From Flavobacterium potami (GTDB lineage: Bacteria > Bacteroidota > Bacteroidia > Flavobacteriales > Flavobacteriaceae), in NCBI RefSeq assembly GCF_020026915.1, contig NZ_JAINUY010000002.1:620001-684000 (forward strand): a stretch of 64,000 nucleotides of DNA, read 5' to 3'. The position numbers were made by a program, and so were the translations under genes. Below the pieces are notes generated by a model that was given only the letters and a program-made list of their open reading frames with translations, was not told the DNA's origin and did not search any database. Each line of letters opens with the position of its first letter. The first letter of the stretch is position 1. Below, piece by piece: positions 53,577 to 62,101 of the stretch.

Positions 53577-55163
53577 ATGAATAAATTATTTTTTAGAATA
53601 CTTGTTTTACTGATGAGCTTGTCCTTGATAGGGATCATTTTGGTGCAGGTATTTTGGTTTAATTCTTCGTTCAAGAACAATGAAGAACAATTTAAATACC
53701 ACGTTACTCAAGTAATTGGAAATGTTGCAGATAAGCTGGAACAACAAGAAGAGTACAGTTTCTACGACAAATACAACCGTATTAAAGACAGTACGGGTAA
53801 AATTCCAAAAAAAGAAGATTTACTGGAAGTACTTTATGTACAAAGAAACCCAAAGACGAACAAAACAATTGTTTATTCGAGTACTCTAACATCTGAAGAT
53901 TATGATATCAACGGATCTGTTTTTAATAAAAAGTTCAGCAGCGAGCGTTTTAAGAATTTCAGTTCAAAAAGAGTAACAGAGGTTTACAATAACAACAACG
54001 GTATTGATAATAACAATTTAGGTCAAAGTATAATTCCTGATCAAAGATTTGAAAAATCAGGAAGTTTAGATATTTTAAACAAAGTCCAACAGCAAATTCA
54101 ATATAAAGATATAGCGTCTTTAACTCCAATTGAAGGAAGAATCACAAAAGACAAACTTTATAAATTATTAAAGAAAGAGCTTGAGGGATATGGCGTTAAA
54201 ACCAAGTTTGAATTTGGAATCTATAGCAGTGGTGCACAGACAAAGATAAAATCGGACGGATTTCATTATGATAAAGATGCCACTTATAATATTCCGATTT
54301 ATACAGATAATGAAGGAAATAGTAAATATGAATTATCAGTTACTTTTCCACACAAAAAGAAGTTCTTATTGTCTGAATTACTGAGTATTACTATTCTGTC
54401 GATAGTTTTTACGTTAATTATAATTGTAGCATACACAAGCGCTTTAAACCAGTTACTACGTCAGAAACATATTTCTGAAATCAAAACAGATTTTATTAAT
54501 AATATGACGCATGAGTTTAAGACTCCAATTGCAACTATAAATTTAGCACTAGATGCTATTAGAAATCCTAGAATTATTGAAGATAAAGAGAAAGTTTATC
54601 GTTATCTTCAGATGATTAGAGATGAGAATAAAAGAATGCATGCTCAGGTTGAAAACGTTCTCAGAATTTCAAAATTGGAAAAGAGAGAATTGGATATTTC
54701 CAAAGAACCGACAATAGTTACAGATATTATTGACGATGCTATTGAACATGTAAACTTAATTTTGGAAGACAGACAAGGTAGTGTTGTAAAACATTATAAT
54801 GCAGCGAGAACCACTTGCTTGGTAAATGAAGTTCATTTTACAAACGTTTTGGTAAATATTTTAGAAAATGCTATAAAATATTCTCCTGATATCCCGAAAA
54901 TCGAAATCTTTACTGAAAACGTGAAAGATATGATTTTAATAAAAGTGAGAGATCATGGTTTGGGAATGAGTAAGATAGCTCAGAAACGAGTTTTTGAGAA
55001 ATTCTACAGAGAACACACAGGTGACTTGCATAATGTAAAAGGTCACGGTTTAGGTTTGGCTTATGTGAAAAGAATAGTAGAAGACCATAACGGTCAAGTA
55101 TATGTAGAAAGCGAAAAAGGAAAAGGTAGTACCTTTATAATAAAAATACCATTAATAAATTAA
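53577..55163 (+). CDS. Sensor histidine kinase (RprX-like)
   Basis: 528 residues: TM1 about 7-29, a periplasmic sensor domain of about 235 residues with Asn-rich stretches, TM2 about 265-290, HisKA with phospho-acceptor His312 in NNMTHEFKTPIATIN, and a HATPase domain with the N box NVLVNILENAIKYSP, the G1 box VRDHGLGMS and GHGLGLAYVKRIVEDHNG. Operon with the response regulator 3 bp downstream. The pair resembles RprX/RprY of Bacteroides; the stimulus is unknown. Confidence 0.95.
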   Translation: MNKLFFRILVLLMSLSLIGIILVQVFWFNSSFKNNEEQFKYHVTQVIGNVADKLEQQEEYSFYDKYNRIKDSTGKIPKKEDLLEVLYVQRNPKTNKTIVYSSTLTSEDYDINGSVFNKKFSSERFKNFSSKRVTEVYNNNNGIDNNNLGQSIIPDQRFEKSGSLDILNKVQQQIQYKDIASLTPIEGRITKDKLYKLLKKELEGYGVKTKFEFGIYSSGAQTKIKSDGFHYDKDATYNIPIYTDNEGNSKYELSVTFPHKKKFLLSELLSITILSIVFTLIIIVAYTSALNQLLRQKHISEIKTDFINNMTHEFKTPIATINLALDAIRNPRIIEDKEKVYRYLQMIRDENKRMHAQVENVLRISKLEKRELDISKEPTIVTDIIDDAIEHVNLILEDRQGSVVKHYNAARTTCLVNEVHFTNVLVNILENAIKYSPDIPKIEIFTENVKDMILIKVRDHGLGMSKIAQKRVFEKFYREHTGDLHNVKGHGLGLAYVKRIVEDHNGQVYVESEKGKGSTFIIKIPLIN

Positions 55164-55166
55164 AAT

Positions 55167-55883
55167 ATGGAAAATACTAACAAAAGAATACTTTTAGTAG
55201 AAGATGACCTAAATTTTGGGGCGGTTCTTAAAGATTATCTAATGTTAAATGACTTTGAAGTTACTTTAGCTAAAAACGGTATGGAAGGTTTCGAAAAATT
55301 CAAGAAAGATGTATATGATCTATGTATTCTTGACGTAATGATGCCTTATAAAGATGGTTATACTTTAGCAAAAGAAATTAGAGAAAAGAACAGCGAAGTG
55401 CCAATTATATTCTTGACAGCAAAATCTATGAAAGAAGATGTATTAAAAGGATACAAAGCTGGTGCTGATGACTATTTAAATAAACCTTTTGATTCAGAAG
55501 TTCTTTTAATGAAGATTAAAGCAATCATTCAAAGAAAATCTGCAGATACAAAAGCAGAACAAGTACAGTTTGAATTTAATATTGGAAAATTCCATTTAAA
55601 TTCAAAATTGAGATTCTTGACATACCAAGATGAAGAGCCAATTAAATTGTCTCCAAAGGAAAATGAATTGCTTAAAATGCTTATTCTTCATGAAAATGAC
55701 TTAATGCCAAGAGAATTAGCTTTAACTAAAATCTGGAGAGATGACAACTATTTTACATCAAGAAGTATGGATGTTTATATAGCTAAATTGAGAAAATACC
55801 TAAAATCTGATGAGGATGTTGAAATTTTAAACATTCACGGAGAAGGTTTCAGACTAGTTGTAAAAAGCAAAGTTTCTGAATAA
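55167..55883 (+). CDS. OmpR-family response regulator (RprY-like)
   Basis: 238 residues. Receiver domain: RILLVEDDLNFG, Asp56 in CILDVMMPYKDGY, IFLTAKSMKEDVLKGYKAGADDYLNKPF. C-terminal winged helix: LSPKENELLKMLILHENDLMPRELALTKIW and SRSMDVYIAKLRKYL, a typical OmpR/PhoB output domain. Second gene of the two-component operon, which is closed by a terminator. Confidence 0.96.
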   Translation: MENTNKRILLVEDDLNFGAVLKDYLMLNDFEVTLAKNGMEGFEKFKKDVYDLCILDVMMPYKDGYTLAKEIREKNSEVPIIFLTAKSMKEDVLKGYKAGADDYLNKPFDSEVLLMKIKAIIQRKSADTKAEQVQFEFNIGKFHLNSKLRFLTYQDEEPIKLSPKENELLKMLILHENDLMPRELALTKIWRDDNYFTSRSMDVYIAKLRKYLKSDEDVEILNIHGEGFRLVVKSKVSE

Positions 55884-55902
55884 TAATTCACTAAAAAAAT
55901 AT

Positions 55903-55930
55903 AAAGCTCTGATTTATCAGAGCTTTTTTT
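55903..55930 (+). terminator. Terminator of the two-component operon
   Basis: Stem AAAGCTCTGAT / ATCAGAGCTTT with loop TT, then a T run. Confidence 0.88.
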
Positions 55931-56061
55931 ATGCCTAAAGTTTATTTTTTTTAACGTATTATTGTTTGGTTTAATTTGTTGATTTTTAAATATTTAAAAC
56001 GTGATGTGTGCTGATCGTATTAATTTCCTTTTTTATTTTGAAGAATTTTCTTTAAAAATAA

Positions 56062-56094
56062 TTTGGAAAATATAAAAAGTATTATGAATATTTG
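56062..56094 (+). promoter_or_regulatory. Promoter of an unannotated small transcript
   Basis: TTTG at 56062-56065, a 21-nt spacer, then AATATTTG (56087-56094) followed by C, one base off the TAnnTTTG consensus. No gene starts within reach except the small unit ending at the 56238 terminator. Confidence 0.5.
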
Positions 56095-56099
56095 CACAC

Positions 56100-56275
56100 G
56101 AAAAAAATAATAACCCTTTAAAACGAAGAAATAGTGTTTGTACTTACATCGACATCTCAGAGCTTTACACCAAACGGATTTGGTGAAGCAATTCTTCGTG
56201 GCTTATTTCAATCCTAGAAATATATTTTTAGATATATAAAAAAGCCCGAAGACAATAAGTTTCGGGCTTTTTTTT
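56100..56275 (+). ncRNA. Candidate small RNA or micropeptide gene
   Basis: About 175 nt between a plausible promoter and a strong terminator. It contains a hairpin CACCAAA-CGGA-TTTGGTG (about 56168-56185) and a GAAG-CAATT-CTTC hairpin. It also has a GTG-started frame, 56134-56217, of 27 codons (VFVLTSTSQSFTPNGFGEAI then LRGLFQS). No known RNA family is recognised; it is not a tRNA, tmRNA, SRP RNA or 6S RNA by inspection. The remainder of the 55931-56061 stretch holds nothing I can identify. Confidence 0.4.
56238..56275 (+). terminator. Terminator of the small transcript
   Basis: Stem AAAAAAGCCCGAA / TTCGGGCTTTTTT, loop GACAATAAG, followed by T and A. It separates the small unit from the rtcB promoter region. 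Confidence 0.88.
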
Positions 56276-56316
56276 ATTCTAGACTCTTCAAAATTTTCCC
56301 GAAAAAAGATTTAAAA

Positions 56317-56334
56317 TTTATCCGAACGGATAAA
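56317..56334 (+). promoter_or_regulatory. Perfect 18-bp palindrome upstream of rtcB
   Basis: TTTATCCGAACGGATAAA, an 8-bp perfect dyad around AA, 86 bp before the rtcB ATG. The size and symmetry are those of an operator for a dimeric regulator. No regulator gene is adjacent. Confidence 0.45.
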
Positions 56335-56341
56335 AAATTCA

Positions 56342-56394
56342 GCGCACTAATGTTTCATTTTGAGATTTATGAAACTTGGAATTCATTAGTACGC
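56342..56394 (+). other. Structured leader hairpin before rtcB
   Basis: Outer arms GCGCACTAATG (56342-56352) and CATTAGTACGC (56384-56394) pair over 11 positions with one mismatch; inner arms TTTCAT and ATGAAA (56353-56358, 56369-56374) extend the stem, leaving a 9-nt bulge on the 3' side. There is no T run, so it is not a terminator. It lies 26 bp before the rtcB ATG and would be in the mRNA leader. Confidence 0.45.
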
Positions 56395-56419
56395 CCAAAA
56401 TAAAATAATTAAAAAATTT

Positions 56420-57811
56420 ATGGGAAATAAATTATCCGGAAAAGACCTGATTAAATTAGGTTTTCCAAAGAACAATTCAATAAACATCGCCTTAGGGCAG
56501 ATAAACAGATATAGAAAAAGAGAAAAAAAGGAATCTATTCTAACAGAAGCAAAAGATGTTCTGCTAAATCCTGAAAAATACGAAGGAAACGGAACTTGGG
56601 GAAAAGTTGCCGAAGGTTTAATTAAACCAGTTCAGGTACGAATGCATCAGCTGAAAGCAACAAGAGCGCCTTTTACCATTTTTGGTGAAAATGAAATCGA
56701 TCAACAGGCAAAATTTCAATTATACGATTCGTTGAAATTGCCCATTTCGGTTGCAGGAGCTTTAATGCCAGACGCACATTCAGGTTATGGACTACCAATT
56801 GGTGGAGTATTAGCGACTGATAATGCTATTATTCCATACGGTGTTGGTGTTGATATTGGATGTAGAATGAGTCTTTCGATTTTTGATTTGCCAGCCTCTC
56901 ATTTCAAAGGAAGAGAACACCAACTGGAAGCAATTTTAAAAGACAATACCAAATTTGGAATGTATGAAACGCATGCTTCAAGAGTAGATCATGAAGTTTT
57001 TCATAAAAGCGAATTTCAAGATATTCCGCTATTAAAGAATCTTTTGCCAAAAGCATACAAGCAATTGGGGAGTTCGGGTGGAGGAAATCATTTTGTAGAA
57101 TTCGGAATTGCAAAAATTGATAATCCAGAAAACGAATGGAAATTGGAAAAAGGAGAATATTTTGCTGTTTTGTCACACAGTGGCTCTCGCGGATTGGGCG
57201 CTAACATTGCGAAACATTACACGTATTTGGCAACAAAACAATGTCCGTTACCGAAAAATGTGCAGCATTTAGCTTGGCTAGATTTGAATACGCATGACGG
57301 TCAAGAATATTGGTTAGCAATGAATTTAGCTGGAGAATATGCAAAAGCTTGTCATGATGATATTCATAGAAGAATAGCTAAAGCAATCGGGAAAAGAGTA
57401 GTGGTAACGATTGAAAATCACCACAATTTTGCTTGGAAAGAATTGGTAAACGGACAAGAATGCATTGTGCACAGAAAAGGAGCGACACCAGCAGGCGAAG
57501 GTCAGTTGGGAATTATTCCTGGCTCAATGACATCGCCCGGTTTTATTGTGAAAGGTAAAGGAAATTCTGAGAGTTTAAACTCAGCTTCGCATGGTGCGGG
57601 ACGTTTGTTTTCGAGAGCGAAATGTAAAAGCAGTTTCACGCAAAGTCAGATTAATAAAGAATTGAAGAAACACGATTTGACTTTAATTGGCGGTAATATC
57701 GACGAAGCTCCAATGGCTTACAAAGACATTGAAAAAGTAATGGCAAACCAAACGGATCTAGTTGAAGTTTTAGGAACATTTACTCCTAAAATTGTTAGAA
57801 TGGACCGCTAA
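56420..57811 (+). CDS. rtcB: RNA ligase RtcB
   Basis: 463 residues. GTP-dependent ligase joining 2',3'-cyclic phosphate (via 3'-phosphate) to 5'-OH RNA ends. Metal and catalytic residues present: [25 protein letters not shown] with Asp145 and Cys148, GGGNHF (His224), [10 protein letters not shown] (His253), ENHHNFA (His334/335) and the guanylylated His391 in SASHGAGR. Cotranscribed with prfH (14-bp gap), so the likely substrate is cleaved rRNA or tRNA. The leader contains a palindrome and a hairpin. Confidence 0.97.
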   Translation: MGNKLSGKDLIKLGFPKNNSINIALGQINRYRKREKKESILTEAKDVLLNPEKYEGNGTWGKVAEGLIKPVQVRMHQLKATRAPFTIFGENEIDQQAKFQLYDSLKLPISVAGALMPDAHSGYGLPIGGVLATDNAIIPYGVGVDIGCRMSLSIFDLPASHFKGREHQLEAILKDNTKFGMYETHASRVDHEVFHKSEFQDIPLLKNLLPKAYKQLGSSGGGNHFVEFGIAKIDNPENEWKLEKGEYFAVLSHSGSRGLGANIAKHYTYLATKQCPLPKNVQHLAWLDLNTHDGQEYWLAMNLAGEYAKACHDDIHRRIAKAIGKRVVVTIENHHNFAWKELVNGQECIVHRKGATPAGEGQLGIIPGSMTSPGFIVKGKGNSESLNSASHGAGRLFSRAKCKSSFTQSQINKELKKHDLTLIGGNIDEAPMAYKDIEKVMANQTDLVEVLGTFTPKIVRMDR

Positions 57812-57825
57812 GAAGAGATTTAAAA

Positions 57826-58515
57826 ATGGAAAGAATAATTCAGATAACAGCGGGTCGCGGACCTGCAGAATGCACTTGGGTTGTTGCCCAAGTGCTTAAA
57901 AAAGTACTCGAAGAAGCGCAGGAACACCAACTGGAAACAGTTTTATTGCAAAGAGAAACAGGAACTGAAAACGGAACTGTAGAAACAGCTTCGATTGCTA
58001 TAAAAGGAAAAAATGCAGACCAGTTTGTAAATTCCTGGATTGGAACGGTTCAATGGATTGGCCAGAGTCAATTTAGGAAAATGCACAAACGTAAAAACTG
58101 GTTTATTGGCATTTTTGAAATTGAACAGCAAAAAAACAGTTTATTTTCAGGAAATGATATTCAATATCAGGCAATGCGAAGCTCGGGAGCAGGAGGACAG
58201 CATGTAAATAAAGTGAGTTCTGCGATTAGGGCGACTCATATTCCAACAGGAATTGCGGTTGTAGCTATGGACAGCCGTTCGCAACATCAAAACAAAAAAC
58301 TGGCAACAGAAAGATTAATTAAAAAACTAGAAGACGAGAAACTGCTGCAACTTAAAGATCATGTGGGAAAACAATGGGAAAATCAGCTGAATGTACAGCG
58401 TGGAAATCCGATTAGAGTTTTTACGGGGAGTGATTTTAAAAAGAATAAAGTGGAGAAAAGTTATAAAGGAACTCGTCAGAAACTAAAAAACGATTTACGA
58501 AATGAGCATAATTGA
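57826..58515 (+). CDS. prfH: Peptide chain release factor-like protein PrfH
   Basis: 229 residues, shorter than RF1/RF2 and lacking their N-terminal domain. The peptidyl-tRNA hydrolysis motif is [25 protein letters not shown] with GGQ at 123-125, followed by [15 protein letters not shown]. PrfH is known as an RtcB partner that recognises ribosomes cleaved in the decoding centre of 16S rRNA and frees the nascent peptide so that RtcB can reseal the RNA. Directly downstream of rtcB. Confidence 0.96.
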   Translation: MERIIQITAGRGPAECTWVVAQVLKKVLEEAQEHQLETVLLQRETGTENGTVETASIAIKGKNADQFVNSWIGTVQWIGQSQFRKMHKRKNWFIGIFEIEQQKNSLFSGNDIQYQAMRSSGAGGQHVNKVSSAIRATHIPTGIAVVAMDSRSQHQNKKLATERLIKKLEDEKLLQLKDHVGKQWENQLNVQRGNPIRVFTGSDFKKNKVEKSYKGTRQKLKNDLRNEHN

Positions 58516-58591
58516 AAATTTGGTCGCAAAAAACAATAGTGATATGCGAATTATATGTGACCAAAAAAAACAATAAATATTGACACATAAA

Positions 58592-59125
58592 ATGAAAACA
58601 ATTGATAAATACCTTTTTCAGGCTTTGGATAATTATCCGTTTTGGCTTGAAGGAACAATAGAATCTTTGGATTATGCTTTTTCTTATGATTCAAAAAACA
58701 CGATGGTTTTGTGTTTATATGGAAGAATTCAGGCAGAGCAATTAATGAATTACGAAGAGGCTAAATCCTATTTTCAGGAAGCTTTAGCGATTAATATTCA
58801 CGCTCTTGAAGTATATCCGTATTATTTGCAAACTTTGATTTTGAACGAAGATTTCGAAGAAGCACAGAAATTAATAGATTTTGCTTTGAAGATTAAAGGA
58901 ATTAATAAGTCTGAGCTTTATGTAAAGAAAGCGGTTCTTTTGGAAGTGCAGCACAAATTTAAAGAGGCTTTGAAAGAAATTAAACAGGCAAAATTATATT
59001 CTATTCAGCATGAATATGATTCTGGAATCAGCGAAGTTGAAAAACGAATTAAAAGTAAAATGGATTTGCTGAAAAAGAAGAAACCTAAAAAGGATAAGAA
59101 AAATTCCAAAAAGAAATCGAAATGA
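58592..59125 (+). CDS. TPR-like helical protein with Lys-rich tail
   Basis: 177 residues from the ATG at 58592; a TTG four codons upstream is rejected. Helical repeats LCLYGRIQAEQLMNYEEAKSYFQEAL, YYLQTLILNEDFEEAQKLIDFAL and KAVLLEVQHKFKEALKEIKQA resemble TPRs. The last 25 residues are almost all Lys with Ser/Asp (KKKKPKKDKKNSKKKSK), suggesting nucleic acid contact. It follows prfH by 76 bp and could be part of that unit, but no such link is known to me. Confidence 0.75.
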   Translation: MKTIDKYLFQALDNYPFWLEGTIESLDYAFSYDSKNTMVLCLYGRIQAEQLMNYEEAKSYFQEALAINIHALEVYPYYLQTLILNEDFEEAQKLIDFALKIKGINKSELYVKKAVLLEVQHKFKEALKEIKQAKLYSIQHEYDSGISEVEKRIKSKMDLLKKKKPKKDKKNSKKKSK

Positions 59126-59138
59126 TTTTAATTAAGCT

Positions 59139-59178
59139 AAAAACGATGCAGTTCTATAGGAATTGCATCGTTTTTTTT
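59139..59178 (+). terminator. Terminator after the TPR-like gene
   Basis: Stem AAAAACGATGCAGTTC / GGAATTGCATCGTTTTT with one G-T pair, loop TATA, then T run. Confidence 0.85.
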
Positions 59179-59187
59179 ATTTTCTGG

Positions 59188-59328
59188 TTGCCACGAATTT
59201 CACAAATTTTCACAAATTCTTTCTTGCTAAAGATTAAAAAGATTTTGGGGATTTTTATCACACAGAAACTCTAATAATAGCAATTTCAAAGTTTTAAAAA
59301 TTAGTGGAAATTTGTGAAATTCGTGGCT
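59188..59328. repeat. CCACGAATTTCAC inverted repeat (copy 3)
   Basis: The left arm GCCACGAATTTCACAAATTTT at 59190-59210 is the inverse of GAAATTTGTGAAATTCGTGGC at 59307-59327. Same family as 8999-9057. It fills the gap between convergent genes. Confidence 0.7.
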
Positions 59329-59334
59329 AAAAAA

Positions 59335-60081
59335 TTATTTCCAATGCAATTCTAAAGCGAAACAATTTTTATCACCTTTTGTAATACTAAAAGTTGTTGC
59401 AGAATGATCTTCATTATCATTTTCATGAATAACAACCTGATCATTTAGAGAAAGTTCTTTTAAGAAATTCATTTCAAAGCTTTTAACTTCTTGTTTTAGA
59501 ATTCTTTTTGCGTCAACATGATCGAGGCACCATTCTAAATATTTTACATTATTTGCATGATTTACAATGTCTAAATCAGATAAATAAACGGTTTTTTCGA
59601 AAACTGATTCTTTTTCGGGATTGATGTTGATTCTGGAGAAGCCTTCAACAGTTGCTCTATTATCTGGAAAAAGTTCGAAATGTTCATATGGCAAAGCCAA
59701 AGGTTCTGGACGGCGTGCTTTGGTATTGAAAACGGCCCAATACGTTTCGCTTCCAACAATTTTTTTTCCATTTAAATACATTTCAAGCGCACGAACCGAA
59801 CGTGAATTTTCTAGACTGTTAATCCATGTTTTTACCGTTACAACATCTTGCCATTTTGGTAAAGCGTTGATTTCGACACGCATGCGGCTTAAAACCCAAG
59901 CTTGATCAAATTCTTGCATGTCTGTAAAACTAATTCCGCCAACTTCTGAATGAGCTGCAGCTGTCAGTTGTAAAAGATTACATAAATCGGTGTATTTTAA
60001 GTAGCCGTTTGGCGTACACTGTGTAAAATTAATTTCCCAGTCTTTGCTTAAAACTGATGTGAAATTTGGTGATATTGGCAT
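59335..60081 (-). CDS. Acyl-[acyl-carrier-protein] thioesterase
   Basis: 248 residues, double hot-dog FatA/FatB-type fold. The N-terminal half contains YTDLCNLLQLTAAAHSEVGG and FDQAWVLSRMRVEI; the second half carries the catalytic region LSDLDIVNHANNVKYLEWCLDHV. It releases free fatty acids from acyl-ACP. The 79-bp gap to miaA contains simple TTTTAGATT words. Substrate chain length cannot be told. Confidence 0.93.
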   Translation of the reverse strand: MPISPNFTSVLSKDWEINFTQCTPNGYLKYTDLCNLLQLTAAAHSEVGGISFTDMQEFDQAWVLSRMRVEINALPKWQDVVTVKTWINSLENSRSVRALEMYLNGKKIVGSETYWAVFNTKARRPEPLALPYEHFELFPDNRATVEGFSRININPEKESVFEKTVYLSDLDIVNHANNVKYLEWCLDHVDAKRILKQEVKSFEMNFLKELSLNDQVVIHENDNEDHSATTFSITKGDKNCFALELHWK

Positions 60082-60160
60082 TTTCTAAATTTAGATTTTA
60101 GATTGTTGATTTTAGATTTTTTAGAGAAGAGAACAAAGAATATAGAACAAAGAGAAAAGA

Positions 60161-61081
60161 TTATTTTACTTGCTCTTCAATATAGTTTATGATTTGTTTT
60201 CTATCTAACGCATAATCAAACCATTTGGTGTTTTCATTTCGTTTAAACCACGTTAATTGCCTTTTTGAAAATCTTCGTGTGTTCTTTTTAATTTCTTCAA
60301 TTGCGAATGGCAACGTGAATTCTCCGTCAAAATAACTAAATAATTCTCTATAACCGACCGTTTGTAAAGCATTTAACTCTTTGTTAGGATAAAGCGTTTC
60401 TGCTTCTTTTAGCAAACCTTCATTCATCATGATGTCGACACGCAGATTGATTCTGTTATAGATTATTTCTCTATCTGCATCTAAACCAATTACAATAGGA
60501 GTGAAGTTTCGATTGTTTTTCTTCAAACTTAAAAATGAAGAATATGGTTTTTGTGATCCAATACAAACTTCTACAAAACGCATCATTCGCTGTGGATTTT
60601 GTAAAGTCTGCGGGTTTTCGATTGTTATCTTCTGATAATAATCGGGATCTAGATTTTTTAGTTGCTCTTGCAGATATTCGATTCCGAGTTTTTCGTAATT
60701 TGAATTTACTTCTAAGCGAACTTCTGGATTGATTTCTGGAAATTCGTCAAAACCTTTTAAAACGGCATCAACATACAAACCTGATCCGCCAATAAGAATT
60801 GCAAAATCATTATTTTGATATAATTCTTCTAGTTTTGAAAGGGCTTCTTTTTCGTAATCGCCAACGGTATAATTTTCAAAAATCGATTTGTTTTGAATGA
60901 AATGATGTTTCGCTGCGTTTAATTCTTCCTGACTTGGAACAGCTGTTCCAATGGTCATTTCTTTAAAAAACTGACGGCTGTCGCAAGAGATAATTTCACA
61001 TTTAAAATGTTGTGCCAAAGCAATACTTAAGGCTGTTTTGCCTATGGCTGTTGGTCCGACGATTGTTATTAGGTATTTCAT
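60161..61081 (-). CDS. miaA: tRNA dimethylallyltransferase
   Basis: 306 residues from the ATG at 61081. The frame runs 36 codons further to a TTG at 61189, but that part is translated from an intergenic repeat. P-loop GPTAIGKTALSIALA, IISCDSRQFFKEMTIGTAVP, the TVGDYEKEA segment, LIGGSGLYVDAVLKGFDEFP and QTVGYRELFSYFDGE are MiaA motifs. It adds the isopentenyl group to A37 of tRNAs reading UNN codons. Confidence 0.97.
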   Translation of the reverse strand: MKYLITIVGPTAIGKTALSIALAQHFKCEIISCDSRQFFKEMTIGTAVPSQEELNAAKHHFIQNKSIFENYTVGDYEKEALSKLEELYQNNDFAILIGGSGLYVDAVLKGFDEFPEINPEVRLEVNSNYEKLGIEYLQEQLKNLDPDYYQKITIENPQTLQNPQRMMRFVEVCIGSQKPYSSFLSLKKNNRNFTPIVIGLDADREIIYNRINLRVDIMMNEGLLKEAETLYPNKELNALQTVGYRELFSYFDGEFTLPFAIEEIKKNTRRFSKRQLTWFKRNENTKWFDYALDRKQIINYIEEQVK

Positions 61082-61086
61082 ATTTT

Positions 61087-61229
61087 TTAGCCCAGATGGA
61101 AATGGAAACCCCGGACTTATATTTGTTTGTTTTTTTGCAATAAAAGAGCGACCAGCGGAAGCTCCTTTTATGACTTTAAAAAACAACAAAGATAAGGAGG
61201 AGTTGCAATGTACAGCTGGATTAGCTTCA
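61087..61229 (+). repeat. Intergenic repeat, AGCCC-GAT / AGCGAATAGC type (copy 2)
   Basis: TAGCCCAGATGGAAATGG at the start, GAGCGACCAGCGGAAGCTCC in the middle and AGCTGGATTAGCTTC at the end: the same ordered blocks as the minus-strand element at 1357-1546. It lies between miaA and the channel gene. Confidence 0.65.
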
Positions 61230-61233
61230 AAAA

Positions 61234-62073
61234 TTAATTATTTGGTAGTGTTTTTCCGCATTGATAACAATATTTTGCATTATCAAAGTGTAGTTGTGCT
61301 TTGCATTGCGAACAGGTTCTTTTTCCGCTTACCGAAGAATTTCTAAGACTTGCTTTGGCAAATTCTGCCGTTACTATTCCGGTTGGAACAGCGATTATTC
61401 CGTAACCCATAATCATGACAAGTGATGCGAGGAATTGTCCAAGCGGTGTAATTGGCGAAATATCACCATAACCAACCGTTGTTAATGTTACTACAGCCCA
61501 GTAAATGCTGACCGGAATGCTGGTGAAACCACTTTCTTTGCCCTCGACAACGTACATTAATGCTCCTATGATTACGGCACTGATAACAACAAAATAAATG
61601 AAAACGAGGATTTTTTCTTTACTTGCCTGCAGCGCTTCTTTGAGCTGATAGGATTGATGCGAAATTTGCGGAATATGCAGAATTTTGAATAATCTGAAAA
61701 AACGCAATACACGTACTATTGTCAAGACATTTGTTGCAGGAAAAAAGATGGACAGATACATTGGTAAAATAGCCATCAAATCTATGATTCCGTAAAAGCT
61801 AAAAACGTATTTTACAGGTTTTTGTATCGCAATTATTCTTAAAATATATTCTAAAGTAAAGAATGCTGTGATAATCCATTCGCAAACAAGAAGTTGGTGA
61901 TGGTATTTATGATTAATGCCTTCTACAGTATCGAGCATTACCAAAAGTACGCTGAGTAATATAAGACCTAGGAGAACCAAGTCGAACATTCGGCCCAAAA
62001 TGGTGTTTGTTCCGTAGAGAATGATCTTGATTTTCTCTCTAAAAATCTCGTATTTCGATTTATTTTTTCTCAT
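61234..62073 (-). CDS. Voltage-gated-type K+ channel with C-terminal zinc ribbon
   Basis: 279 residues. Six-span voltage-gated fold: S4 with regularly spaced Arg in VRVLRFFRLFK (120-130), pore helix and selectivity filter TLTTVGYGD (filter 198-204), and S6 GYGIIAVPTGIVTAEF. The tail has Cys254-x2-Cys257 and Cys269-x2-Cys272 (CSQC, CYQC), a small zinc ribbon instead of the usual RCK or cyclic-nucleotide domain. K+ selectivity is inferred from GYGD. Confidence 0.93.
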   Translation of the reverse strand: MRKNKSKYEIFREKIKIILYGTNTILGRMFDLVLLGLILLSVLLVMLDTVEGINHKYHHQLLVCEWIITAFFTLEYILRIIAIQKPVKYVFSFYGIIDLMAILPMYLSIFFPATNVLTIVRVLRFFRLFKILHIPQISHQSYQLKEALQASKEKILVFIYFVVISAVIIGALMYVVEGKESGFTSIPVSIYWAVVTLTTVGYGDISPITPLGQFLASLVMIMGYGIIAVPTGIVTAEFAKASLRNSSVSGKRTCSQCKAQLHFDNAKYCYQCGKTLPNN

Positions 62074-62101
62074 ATCGCGAAGATACGTAAAGTTTATCGT
62101 A

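Noticed and set aside
57826..58515. PrfH considered as RF1 or RF2
   Set aside because: The product lacks the N-terminal domain and codon-recognition region of RF1/RF2 and is encoded with rtcB, as is typical for PrfH.
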